Shown here: positions 46,727 to 55,187 of the stretch, in pieces
Layout: every line of letters starts with the position of its first letter
Numbering within the stretch: position 1 is the first letter of the stretch
Source of the DNA: Bacillus_I endophytica_A
GTDB lineage: Bacteria; Bacillota; Bacilli; Bacillales; Bacillaceae_H
Length of the DNA: 64,000 bases
NCBI RefSeq assembly: GCF_026790145.1
Contig: NZ_JALAMS010000014.1
Span: 141,163-205,162 of the forward strand
Reading direction: 5' to 3'
Program-made: the position numbers and the translations under genes
The notes under the pieces: generated by a model
The model's database searches: none
What the model saw: the letters and a program-made list of their open reading frames with translations, nothing else
What the model was told of the DNA's origin: nothing

Positions 46727-47671
46727 TTACTTCAAATTCTCGGTAAAGAAAGCTTCTAACTTGTCAAATGGTATCACATCCGTCTTGTCGTATAAATCAA
46801 CGTGCCCTGCATTTGGAACGATGTATAGTTCTTTTGGTTCTGCTGCTAATTCGTAAGCATCTTTACTAAAGTATCGTGAGTGAGCATGCTCCCCCATGAT
46901 GAACAAAATCGGTCTCGGTGAAATTGATTTAATGTGCGTAAGCAGAGGGAAGTTCATAAATGACATGCTGCTTGTCACCGTAAATTGAGTAATGGAGTTT
47001 GGGTGGTACCCACGAGGTGTAGAATAGAACTCGCCAAACTCTCGACCGATAGGGTCTGTATTATCATCAAATCCAATAGGCGCTCCTCGATCGGTCAGCG
47101 CTGGAGGGTTTCCCTCAAACTCCGCGTAGCGTTGCTCGGCAATAGCATCGAGTATCGCGTTGCGATCTTCTTCGGTGAATGAGTCCTTAAAGCCGTTGGA
47201 TTGCGCACGGGATATATCGTACATGCTGACCGTAGCTATAGCCTTGATGCGTCTATCAACCTGCGCTGCACTGATCGCAAAACCACCACTACCACACATA
47301 CCAATGGCACCAATTTGGTTTCTATCTACAAATGGACGCGTACCTACATAATCAACGGCTGCACTGAAATCTTCTACGAATAGATCAGCTGAAGAAAGGT
47401 GTCGTGGCTCTCCCCCACTGTATCCGTTGTGCGATGGGTCAAATGCAAGAGCCACGAAACCACGCTCTGCCATGTTTTGAGCATAAATACCTGAACCCTG
47501 CTCTTTCACGCCACCATAGGGTGCTCCTATAATAACGGCTGCGTGTTTCTGTGACTCATCAAAGTCTTTTGGCAAGTAGAGGTCTGCCGCAATTTTGATT
47601 CCAAATCTGTTGTTGTATAAAACTGATTTCCTTTTTACCTTATCGCTTAACTTAAAAATATAGTTTGACAT
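46727..47671 (-). CDS. Cytoplasmic alpha/beta hydrolase, paralogue of the 55188 protein
   Basis: About 314 residues, dienelactone hydrolase-like alpha/beta hydrolase. Nucleophile elbow variant GMCGSGGFA with Cys or Ser as nucleophile (GxCGSGG), acid in the DPSHNGYSGG region or later, His in NAGHVDLYD near the end. No signal peptide. ATG 47671 preferred over ATG 47683, which abuts AAAGGA. The paralogue at 55188 shares the elbow and the whole C-terminus. A MerR-type promoter lies about 260 nt upstream. Confidence 0.82.
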   Translation of the reverse strand: MSNYIFKLSDKVKRKSVLYNNRFGIKIAADLYLPKDFDESQKHAAVIIGAPYGGVKEQGSGIYAQNMAERGFVALAFDPSHNGYSGGEPRHLSSADLFVEDFSAAVDYVGTRPFVDRNQIGAIGMCGSGGFAISAAQVDRRIKAIATVSMYDISRAQSNGFKDSFTEEDRNAILDAIAEQRYAEFEGNPPALTDRGAPIGFDDNTDPIGREFGEFYSTPRGYHPNSITQFTVTSSMSFMNFPLLTHIKSISPRPILFIMGEHAHSRYFSKDAYELAAEPKELYIVPNAGHVDLYDKTDVIPFDKLEAFFTENLK

Positions 47672-47933
47672 ATTGAATAACATCCTTTCATGTTAAATAA
47701 AAATTAAGATTGATGGAGAATTTATTAATGACACAACTCACATTGTACTGATATCAATCACGAACCCATACTCCACGTCCAAATCGACAGCTCATGCTTT
47801 AAGCCGTTATCCTAAAAAACCTCCTATCATGCATAGTTTTTAAGAGAATGTGCTTGTATCGGATATAAATGAATAACTAAGATTACAATTTCCTTTCGTT
47901 CATTTTTATCCTGACTTCTTCTCTTGCAAAACC

Positions 47934-47964
47934 ATGTTAAACATTATAGTTAACTCTAAGTCAA
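47934..47964 (-). promoter_or_regulatory. MerR-type promoter of hydrolase 1
   Basis: Minus strand: -35 TTGACT, 19-nt spacer holding CTTAGAG-TTAA-CTATAAT, -10 TAACAT. Same architecture as 48684 and 52312. Confidence 0.7.
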
Positions 47965-48113
47965 GTGATTATTTTATATTTTTTTAAAAGGTTCGTGCCG
48001 ATACAACTTTCATATCCTCTATCCATATGGCCTACAACTATCTACATTCGTTTTTTAAAGTAAGTATATTTTTGTTAAACAGAGGCAATTTCTATTTTCC
48101 CTATATTCCGAAT

Positions 48114-48171
48114 TTGACATTTAACAAATAGCGTGATAGGATTATTCACAAAAATTAGAGTTAACTCTAAC
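48114..48171 (+). promoter_or_regulatory. merR promoter and operator
   Basis: -35 TTGACA (48114-48119), 17-nt spacer, -10 TAGGAT (48137-48142). The dyad ATTAGAG-TTAA-CTCTAAC (48154-48171) lies just after the start point, so binding here would repress merR, unlike the activating positions at the targets. Confidence 0.7.
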
Positions 48172-48197
48172 TAAAAATATCTAAAAAGAGGAGATAA

Positions 48198-48608
48198 ATG
48201 ATGAAGACCTATTCTATTAGTGAAGTGGCAAACGAATTGAATCTTACACCATATACCTTGCGTTACTACGATAAGGAGGGACTTATGCCTTTTGTAGAAC
48301 GGAGACCCAATGGAACAAGATTGTTTAAAGAATCCGATATCAACGCTTTAAAAGTAATTGAATGCCTAAAAGCCACTGGGATGCCTATTAAAGAAATTAA
48401 AAATTTTATTGATTGGTGTTCTGATGGGGATTCTACGTTGCAACAAAGATATGACATGTTTATGGAAAGAAAGGCTAATGTAGAGGCCCAGATGGAAGAA
48501 CTAAAAAAAACAATGGAAGTTATCGAGCATAAATGCTGGTATTACAAGACGGCATTAGATGCTGGAACGGAAGATATTCATAAAAACGATAAAATAGCGG
48601 AGTTCTAA
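48198..48608 (+). CDS. MerR-family regulator, AdhR/NmlR-like
   Basis: 136 residues. MerR helix-turn-helix (YSISEVANELNLTPYTLRYY, 20 residues), dimer coiled coil from about residue 84, short C-terminal tail. Cys56 in VIECLKATG sits where AdhR/NmlR proteins carry their aldehyde-reactive Cys; Cys74 and Cys113 are extra. Such proteins sense reactive carbonyls and activate detoxification genes. GAGGAG before the ATG. Dyads of the type this family binds occur in at least four other promoters nearby. Confidence 0.88.
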   Translation: MMKTYSISEVANELNLTPYTLRYYDKEGLMPFVERRPNGTRLFKESDINALKVIECLKATGMPIKEIKNFIDWCSDGDSTLQQRYDMFMERKANVEAQMEELKKTMEVIEHKCWYYKTALDAGTEDIHKNDKIAEF

Positions 48609-48615
48609 TTAATAG

Positions 48616-48662
48616 AAAACCACCTGGATTTCAAACTATACAAATGAAATCCAGGTGGTTTT
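48616..48662 (+). terminator. merR terminator
   Basis: An 18-bp perfect stem (AAAACCACCTGGATTTCA and its complement) followed by T-runs. Confidence 0.9.
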
Positions 48663-48683
48663 TGTTTTTTCTAAAACTTTCTC

Positions 48684-48714
48684 TTGCGTTAGAGTTGACT
48701 GTAACTTTTATACT
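48684..48714 (+). promoter_or_regulatory. MerR-type promoter of the MFS exporter
   Basis: -35 TTGCGT, exactly 19 nt, -10 TATACT. The spacer carries GTTAGAG-TTGA-CTGTAAC. The MFS start is about 150 nt downstream. Confidence 0.75.
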
Positions 48715-48872
48715 TTACTCGTGTAAATGATGCTAATGATAATTACGGGAGGTGAAAAACCTGTTTGGTAATAAAATTTGTTTTATAACTGGGTCCTGTA
48801 ATTAAACGGTCGTAGTAAACGAAATGATGATTCGTCCAACTAAATAAGATATCTAGTATAGGAGTTGTTTTT

Positions 48873-50042
48873 TTGGCTAAACGAAATAATTTATTAATAG
48901 TTATACTAACCATAGGAACTTTCGGCATTATAAATACTGAAATGGGGATTATAGGGATATTACCTTCCATTGCGAATCACTTTGATGTCAGTGTATCAAA
49001 AGCAGGATTACTTGTGAGTGTGTTTGCACTTACGGTTTCAATATGTAGTTTAATTATGCCGTTATTATTTTCGGGGGTGAATCGCAAGAAGGCCATGCTA
49101 CTTGTATTGGGTATCTTCATTTTAAGTAACATTGTCTCTCTATTTGCAACAAATTTCACGATTGCAGTCCTTGCTCGTGTAATTCCAGCCATTTTTCATC
49201 CCATTTATTTTTCAGCTGCTTTTACAGTGGCTGCTAATTTAGTTCACAAGGAAGAAGCTCCAAAAGCTGTTGCTAAGGTACTTATGGGTGTATCTGCAGG
49301 TATGGTGCTTGGTGTACCCATCGCAAGTCTTCTTGCTAGTACCGTTTCGCTTCAAATAGCGATGTTATTCTTCGCTATTGTGAATGCTATAGTATTCATT
49401 GCTACCTTAGTATTTTTCCCTTCTATGCCAGTTAAAGAAAGGCTTTCTTACGGAGCACAGGTAAGCGTATTAAAAAAAACACCTACTTGGCTTTCCATTG
49501 TTACTGTCCTTTTAATCAATTCAGCCATATTTGGAGTATATAGTTATCTTGCTGAGTATCTTAGAACGATTACAAATATCTCTGGAAAATCCATTAGTGT
49601 CATGTTAGTTCTATTCGGTGGGGCAAACATTATTGGAAACATTGTGGCAGGAAAGTTACTCACTAAAGATGCCATCAAATCTATTGTTTCTTTCCCATTC
49701 GTATTAGGAGTCGTTTACATCATATTATTCTTAATCGGACAATTTACTTTACCTATGGCTATCATGACTTTAGTTTGGGGAATATTAGCTGGTATAGGAA
49801 ATAATATAAATCAATATTGGATTACGTCTGCAGCCCCAGAAGCTCCTGATTTCGCTAATGGATTGTTTGTAACGTCTGCTAACTTAGGAACAACAATGGG
49901 TACAGCTGTAGGTGGATTATTTATATCAGGATTAGGTACACAATACATCTTAGTAGTGGGTGTATTATCATTGCTATTAAGTTTGCCATTTATTCTGTTG
50001 AGAAACTACATGTATAATCCTACAAAACAACTTTCTAAATAA
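48873..50042 (+). CDS. MFS efflux transporter (DHA1 type)
   Basis: 389 residues, 12 hydrophobic segments; drug:H+ antiporter 1 type (start ILTIGTFGIINTEMGIIGIL). TTG start at 48873, 8 nt after GGAG. It is placed behind a MerR-type promoter and beside the regulator, so it probably exports a toxic organic compound or its conjugate. Confidence 0.85.
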   Translation: MAKRNNLLIVILTIGTFGIINTEMGIIGILPSIANHFDVSVSKAGLLVSVFALTVSICSLIMPLLFSGVNRKKAMLLVLGIFILSNIVSLFATNFTIAVLARVIPAIFHPIYFSAAFTVAANLVHKEEAPKAVAKVLMGVSAGMVLGVPIASLLASTVSLQIAMLFFAIVNAIVFIATLVFFPSMPVKERLSYGAQVSVLKKTPTWLSIVTVLLINSAIFGVYSYLAEYLRTITNISGKSISVMLVLFGGANIIGNIVAGKLLTKDAIKSIVSFPFVLGVVYIILFLIGQFTLPMAIMTLVWGILAGIGNNINQYWITSAAPEAPDFANGLFVTSANLGTTMGTAVGGLFISGLGTQYILVVGVLSLLLSLPFILLRNYMYNPTKQLSK

Positions 50043-50189
50043 GGAATACATTCAACATTCTTTAAGAGCTCCCTGTGCATGATTAATTTATGTTCCCTGT
50101 CCTACTTTCTTTTATTAAATTTCTAGGGTGCGTAGATCTACTCTAGCAAAAGATTATAAGATTAATAGTTTAAGAATGGAGGATTTAAA

Positions 50190-50897
50190 ATGTCAAAGGA
50201 TATTAAAGTTGCACTTGTCACCGGCGGGAATCGAGGTATTGGATATGAACTGGTCAAACAATTGGCGTTGAATGGTTTTAAAGTCATTTTAGCAAGTCGG
50301 AATCCAAAAATGGGTCATGAAGCTGTGCAAAAACTTAAGGAGTCAAATCTTGATGTGTCGTTTGTAGTGATGGATGTAGATAATCAAGAAAGCATTCGCC
50401 AAGCTATGGTTACAATAGATGAGCAGTATGAAAGATTAGACGTATTGATTAACAATGCTGGCGTGTATTTGGATGAAAATAAAAAATTAGTGGCTATGGA
50501 CCCTTCTGTTCTAGAGAAAACGATGGGAACGAATTTCTTCGGCGCTTACCATGTCATCCGTTCCTTCATTCCCATTATGGAAAAACAAGGCTATGGAAGA
50601 ATAATTAATGTTTCTTCAGAATATGGGGCGTTAAGCGAAATGTCTTATCAAGGAGTAGGAGCGTATAAGTTGTCTAAGCTTGTCTTAAATGGATTGACAC
50701 AATTGATAGCTGCAGAAATTAATGGTGATATTAAAATAAATGCGGTCGATCCAGGGTGGGTAAGTTCAGATATGGGGGGACCATCTGCTCCAAAAACTCC
50801 TAAACAAGCAGCCGAATCTATTCTTTGGTTAGCGACGATTGGACCTGAAGGACCTAACGGGGAATTTTTTAGAGATGGAAAACACATCGATTGGTAG
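50190..50897 (+). CDS. Short-chain dehydrogenase/reductase, carbonyl reductase-like
   Basis: 235 residues. NADP-binding TGGNRGIG, NNAG, catalytic Ser in NVSSEYG and YKLSK. The pattern FRDGKHIDW at the end is seen in carbonyl-reductase-like SDRs. GGAGG before ATG. It lies 147 nt after the MFS gene; a degenerate TAGA-N5-TCTA dyad near 50136 is 1 bp short of the local MerR site, so co-control is uncertain. Confidence 0.85.
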   Translation: MSKDIKVALVTGGNRGIGYELVKQLALNGFKVILASRNPKMGHEAVQKLKESNLDVSFVVMDVDNQESIRQAMVTIDEQYERLDVLINNAGVYLDENKKLVAMDPSVLEKTMGTNFFGAYHVIRSFIPIMEKQGYGRIINVSSEYGALSEMSYQGVGAYKLSKLVLNGLTQLIAAEINGDIKINAVDPGWVSSDMGGPSAPKTPKQAAESILWLATIGPEGPNGEFFRDGKHIDW

Positions 50898-50992
50898 AAA
50901 TATAGCAAGAGTAAATGATTTGGTGTTCCAGTGTGATTTTATAAAACTGTCTTTTGCAATTGTTATAGTTTAAAAAACAATTATTAAAGAAA

Positions 50993-51028
50993 AAAAGCCA
51001 ATCATCCTAATTAGGATGATTGGCTTTT
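50993..51028. terminator. Terminator after the SDR gene
   Basis: AAAAGCCAATCATCCTAA and its perfect complement, 18-bp arms, no separate loop. Confidence 0.85.
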
Positions 51029-51157
51029 CTATAATTTTGTTGAGGAATCTACAGTAATTTCCTAATTGCCTATAATAAAAAATTTAGTTTACTAATGAAT
51101 ACTATGCTTAGAGCTCCAAAAATCAAACAATAATTGAGACACCTTTTCTACCTAGTC

Positions 51158-51658
51158 CTAGGAACAAGTAATTTCTATCGAATTAGAATTAGATATATTT
51201 TTCACCTGAACAATAAGCTCTAGAGGGTTTTCTTCGTTATTTCTTTTATTCAAATTTAATTTTTCATACCAATCTTTCTCACTCATGAGTGTTGCTTAGT
51301 TTTCTATCTCCCCTTCAAAATAAATCTCAAAACCTTTTAAAGAACTAATGCCAGACTCTACATCATTGTTTTACTTATAGTAGTCCATTAATTCTTTTTC
51401 ACTGAGTTTAGATGATAATCTTATGTAAGCAACGACCGTGGGTGTGGGTTTATCTTTACTCCCCCAAAGAGCTTTTCCATATAAAACTTCGTAGTCAAAA
51501 CCTTTATCTGTAATCTCTGTTTTAGGAGGAAGTGGATAAGAGAAGAGTTTGTCTGCGAAGTTCCTAGCAATCTCTCTTTCATAATTCAGAAAATTGTAAG
51601 ACCATTCTATAAAGAATGCTAATACTAGTAACATCATTCCCCACTTATACTTTTTCAA
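51158..51658 (-). pseudogene. Unknown membrane-anchored protein gene with two in-frame stops
   Basis: ATG 51658 with AGGAGG opens a 95-codon frame: N-terminal membrane helix then FADKLFSYPLPPKTEITDKG and a Glu/Lys-rich domain ending MDYYK. A TAA at 51371 is followed in the same frame by 24 protein-like codons (ISSLKGFEIYFEGEIEN), a second TAA at 51296, and 45 more (MSEKDWYEKLNLNKRNNEEN, ELIVQVKNIS) to TAG 51158. The phase is kept exactly, so a gene of about 167 residues has acquired two stops. Family not recognised. Confidence 0.6.
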
Positions 51659-51950
51659 TCTAAGAAACCTCCTATCCTATATGAATCCTTTCATAAAAAA
51701 CTGAGACCTATAAGATACGGGTCTTAATATTCTTTCTATAACTTACAAAGTAATCTGCTACATGTAGATAATATTGTCACTATTAGAGTATCGATGATAG
51801 TAGCAAATTTAAATAATAAGACCTAACAAAAAGCAAGAAAACTACTCAAATATTATTTATAAAGAACAATAATATAAAATTGAAAACTTGTTTATCAAAT
51901 CTGAAATTCTTCGACTCTCCGTATGGTTTCTAAGATTTTATTCATTATAT
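51659..51950. other. Gene-free stretch
   Basis: Nothing convincing except a CTACATGTAG palindrome near 51758 and the upstream region of the broken gene. Confidence 0.35.
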
Positions 51951-52208
51951 TTATGTAAGGTTTGAAAGATATTTTTTTAAGGTTTTCATTGCCACTTGTT
52001 CATCAAATCCATACACCACTAGAGTGATTTCATCTCCTTCTTTAATTACTAAATCCATAATCTTCATAATATCTTTTCCATTGGCAACCTTTCCGCTTTT
52101 AGAAAGAATGACTTCACTTTTAAATGAGGAAACTTTTCGTACAAATAAAGCTGTATGTCTCGCTTGGAGTCCTCGTGGTAGTTGAACTATAAGATTTTTC
52201 ATTAACAT
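51951..52208 (-). CDS. Crh-like HPr homologue with Gln15 and Asp46
   Basis: 85 residues, HPr fold. Aligned without gaps from residue 1, the PTS phosphorylation His15 is Gln (GLQARHTALFV), as in Bacillus Crh, so it cannot act in sugar transport. The HPr-kinase site Ser46 is Asp (NGKDIMKIM versus NAKSIMGLM in Crh). Asp46 mimics phosphoserine, so it may be permanently in the CcpA-corepressor state, or have a new role. AAGGTGAG, 7 nt before ATG 52208. A MerR-type promoter lies upstream. It is not in the pts operon. Confidence 0.85.
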   Translation of the reverse strand: MLMKNLIVQLPRGLQARHTALFVRKVSSFKSEVILSKSGKVANGKDIMKIMDLVIKEGDEITLVVYGFDEQVAMKTLKKYLSNLT

Positions 52209-52311
52209 ATTTTCTCACCTTATTCCCTTCCGCTTATTTTTTCCCCCTAATCTGTATGGTTGGTCATGAAACTAGCGTTGTGCTAAAGATTTCTTTAAGA
52301 CGTATATCGAT

Positions 52312-52342
52312 ATTTTAAATATTAGAGTGGACTCTAAGACAA
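52312..52342 (-). promoter_or_regulatory. MerR-type promoter of the Crh-like gene
   Basis: Minus strand: -35 TTGTCT, 19-nt spacer, -10 TAAAAT. Dyad CTTAGAG-TCCA-CTCTAAT. TSS predicted near 52304. Confidence 0.78.
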
Positions 52343-52401
52343 GTGTTAACAGTGAAAAAATTTGTTTATTTTACGTAAATTGGGAAATATCGCAAATAAA
52401 A

Positions 52402-52438
52402 AAGCACAAATCCGTTATTAATTAACGAGTTTGTGCTC
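52402..52438. terminator. Hairpin of the dispersed family
   Basis: AAGCACAAATCCGTTA and TAACGAGTTTGTGCT form an imperfect stem; the tail TTTTATGTTAACT (52459-52471) is shared with other copies. It lies past the monooxygenase stop. Confidence 0.65.
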
Positions 52439-52518
52439 TTTTCACTTCATCGAACATGTTTTATGTTAACTTCTTTATTCTAAATAACTTTTCATAACAA
52501 AAAACCCTCTACGGGAGA

Positions 52519-53643
52519 TTAGTAAGCTTCTTGTAGAATGCAATCGCTTTTAGCTATAATCTCTTCTTGAGCAAAATTACCTTCTAACTCATTTTTAAGA
52601 AGTTCAGCAGATAACGATTGAATAACACGAGCTCTTGGAAATCTTCTTACGTAATAAGAATGAAGTGCTTCTTCTAAAGAGGACTTATTAGAGAGTGCTT
52701 CTCCTAAAACACTAGCATCTTCCATAGCCATAGCAGCTCCTTGGGCTAAATTAGGGGCACTAGCATGAGCTGCATCTCCACCAATTACTACACGGTTACG
52801 ATACCATTTTTCTTCTAATACGACTTCTTCAATAAGATTGAAAATGATGGGTGTATCTTTGTTAAAACAAGTTTTGATGAAATCAGCTTTGCCATGAAAA
52901 TGTTTTAAAATTTCATTAACAGTATGGTAACGTTTTTTTTCATCATCCCAATAGTCTGAAGGAACGGGCTTTAGAATAAATAGATATCCCTCTTTATCTG
53001 TTAAAGGAAAGATTCCGACTTTTGTGTTCCCGTTCAGCAACATGTAGCTTCTTTTCGAGATTGCATTTTTTTCGAACGTTATAGGAACTCTCCATGCCCC
53101 CATTCCTAAATATTGAGGAGTAACCTTTCTCCCTAACATGATATCTCTTACTTGAGATCGTATCCCATCGAAACTCACTAAAAGATCAGCTGAGACTTGA
53201 GTTCCATCTTCAAAAGATAGGATAACCTCTGTTTGATTCTCCTGGTAGGTAGTAAAATTTTTCTTCCATTCTACTATTACTCCAAGCGATAATGCTTTAG
53301 AAAGAAGAACATCTTTTAAACTTGATCTCCAAATTGAATTTCTTCCTGGTCCATCCGCATTCATAAATTTCTGGTTCACTTCAAGAAGCAAATTTCCTTC
53401 CTTGTCCATAATTTCTAGATAATCTAGTTGTACTCCAGATTTTAAACAATCTTCATATATACCTAAATCTTTAAGTACTTTAAATGTATTTTGAGGTTGG
53501 GTAATGCCAGAACCTGACGGAGCATCTTTTTCATTTCTTTCATATACAGTTACATTTAGACCCGTTTTTCTTAAAGCAATAGCAGCCGATAACCCTCCAA
53601 TACCTGCCCCTACCACAACAGCATTTCTCAGTTTTTCTTGCAT
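52519..53643 (-). CDS. FAD-dependent aromatic hydroxylase-like monooxygenase
   Basis: 374 residues. FAD/NAD motif VVGAGIGGLSAAIAL, the DG motif (LLVSFDGIRSQVR) and the GD motif (VVIGGDAAHASAPNLAQGAA, 20 residues), the set for group A flavoprotein hydroxylases (salicylate/3-hydroxybenzoate hydroxylase, zeaxanthin epoxidase). Hydroxylates an unknown aromatic or isoprenoid substrate with NAD(P)H. AAGGAAAGG before the ATG. Single gene. Confidence 0.85.
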   Translation of the reverse strand: MQEKLRNAVVVGAGIGGLSAAIALRKTGLNVTVYERNEKDAPSGSGITQPQNTFKVLKDLGIYEDCLKSGVQLDYLEIMDKEGNLLLEVNQKFMNADGPGRNSIWRSSLKDVLLSKALSLGVIVEWKKNFTTYQENQTEVILSFEDGTQVSADLLVSFDGIRSQVRDIMLGRKVTPQYLGMGAWRVPITFEKNAISKRSYMLLNGNTKVGIFPLTDKEGYLFILKPVPSDYWDDEKKRYHTVNEILKHFHGKADFIKTCFNKDTPIIFNLIEEVVLEEKWYRNRVVIGGDAAHASAPNLAQGAAMAMEDASVLGEALSNKSSLEEALHSYYVRRFPRARVIQSLSAELLKNELEGNFAQEEIIAKSDCILQEAY

Positions 53644-53894
53644 ATTAACACTTACCTTTCCTTACATGATACTTATAAGAATTCAATATGGAAGTAACAT
53701 AGACAAGTCAAAATTAAATAGACCAATCTAGATATAAATTAACTACTTCATAAAGATATTCACTAAGTTTATTGATATATATGGCATTTTACATGATAGA
53801 AAAAATAAAATTAAGACTTTATTTTTTTAGCAATATGTGGACAATCTACAAAAATGAAGTATATAAATGAAGATAAGGATTAAAATTAATTTAG

Positions 53895-53990
53895 TTAATG
53901 TCCATAAAAGTATACCTATGTAAAAAGAAAAGGTCTTATTTTAAATAAGGCTTTTTATAATATCGATAATCAACATATGTTAACTATAAA
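53895..53990. repeat. Dispersed hairpin family copy
   Basis: Head TTAATGTCCATAAAAGTATA, stem GGTCTTATT / AATAAGGCTT, tail ATATGTTAACTATAAAAAC. Head and tail match the 56717 copy. Confidence 0.65.
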
Positions 53991-54106
53991 AACTTGGATA
54001 TAGACAAGGTACGTGTTGTATTTTTTGCCATACGGAACGCTTTCGCTCAAAAAATCTCCATCCGTTTTACCTTTTCTATATCCGTTTTGTAGTCTTCGTT
54101 TATTTT

Positions 54107-54925
54107 TTAATTGCTTGTGTTGGGACTCTCAGCCATCATTAAGTCGTTCTTGTAGGCAGCCATTGCCAGTTCATATCTCACCTTTTTACTTGCTTCCACA
54201 AAATCATTTTCCTTTACAAGAGCTGATAATGAATATTGGTGACCTCTGAAATCCACGTTCAGTTCAGTGATTTGGTTGAATTGAAAACTCTCCTCGGGAA
54301 CTCCGTTCTCATCTTTTAACAGATATTGACCGTATTTCTCGTTGCATATTCGTGCCACTTCCTCCATCACCTTGAAGGCATCATCCGGATTTTGCTTATA
54401 GTTGAGGACAAGGCTTTCGTTTACTCGGCGCCTTCCTCGGTTCCCGTTCTGAAGTTCCGTGATGTTGCTATAGGAGACTGTATAGAGGTATCCGTCATAC
54501 TGGCGAATCTTTAGGTAGCGCATGCTAATTTCCTCTATTTTCCCCTGACGATTTCCATTGAGGATGACATAATCCCCGTGATGGAGCTGGCGTTCAAACA
54601 AGTAGGTCAGCCCCATTATGTAATCGCGGATGATATGTTGGAAGATCAATGCCAAGGCACTTGCAAACACGACCGAACCCGTGATAAGCTTTGTCATCTC
54701 GAAGAAAGGGCTAAGCAAATAAATAAAGAACAAAGCCAGTCCTAATACTTTTGTCACCTGGTTGGAAAAATGCATCAACGTCTCTTCTCGTTTTTCATCC
54801 AAGAAGCTCGTTTTGTCAAAGAAAAGCTTGATGGATTTGCGGATAAAATAAACTATAAGTATAATCAGCAGCGCCACAATTAAAACCTTTACAGGAAACT
54901 GCTGGAACAGTCCAGAGAAAAACAA
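54107..54925 (-). CDS. MscS-family mechanosensitive channel
   Basis: 272 residues. Three or four hydrophobic helices, then the MscS beta-domain: FQHIIRDYIMGLTYLFERQL, GDYVILNG, GKIEEISMRYLKIR, and YSNITELQNGN. It releases solutes under hypo-osmotic shock. Base use looks GC-richer than most neighbours. The stop is at 54107; no strong ribosome site is obvious. Confidence 0.85.
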   Translation of the reverse strand: MFFSGLFQQFPVKVLIVALLIILIVYFIRKSIKLFFDKTSFLDEKREETLMHFSNQVTKVLGLALFFIYLLSPFFEMTKLITGSVVFASALALIFQHIIRDYIMGLTYLFERQLHHGDYVILNGNRQGKIEEISMRYLKIRQYDGYLYTVSYSNITELQNGNRGRRRVNESLVLNYKQNPDDAFKVMEEVARICNEKYGQYLLKDENGVPEESFQFNQITELNVDFRGHQYSLSALVKENDFVEASKKVRYELAMAAYKNDLMMAESPNTSN

Positions 54926-55107
54926 CCTATCAACTCCTTACTTTTTTTACACTATACCAAAAAAATGCCCTTAAGGACAAAAACCTTCCTTTCTCAACAA
55001 ACCTTAACGATAATAGCATGGTTTCATAAAAAACAGAAGCATTATCCCCGCTTCTTGAAGATTGATTATATTGCCGATAATATAATGTAAATGAAAAGTG
55101 AAATAAA

Positions 55108-55145
55108 AATAAAACAAGCAGCTAGAAATGGCTGCTTGTTTTATT
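55108..55145. terminator. Terminator after the secreted hydrolase
   Basis: AATAAAACAAGCAGC (55108-55122) pairs perfectly with GCTGCTTGTTTTATT (55131-55145). Confidence 0.88.
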
Positions 55146-55187
55146 AATTATATGAGAAATTTACAGTTTCCTACTTTGAAGCGATGG

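Noticed and set aside
47783..47824. Minus-strand 13-codon frame (MSCRFGRGVWVRD) in the hydrolase 1 leader
   Set aside because: No adjacent ribosome site (the GGAGG is about 22 nt away) and no second copy upstream of the paralogue; kept only as a curiosity.
50130..50146. TAGATCTACTCTA dyad before the SDR gene as another MerR site
   Set aside because: Half-site spacing is one base short and no good -35/-10 pair with 19 bp was found.
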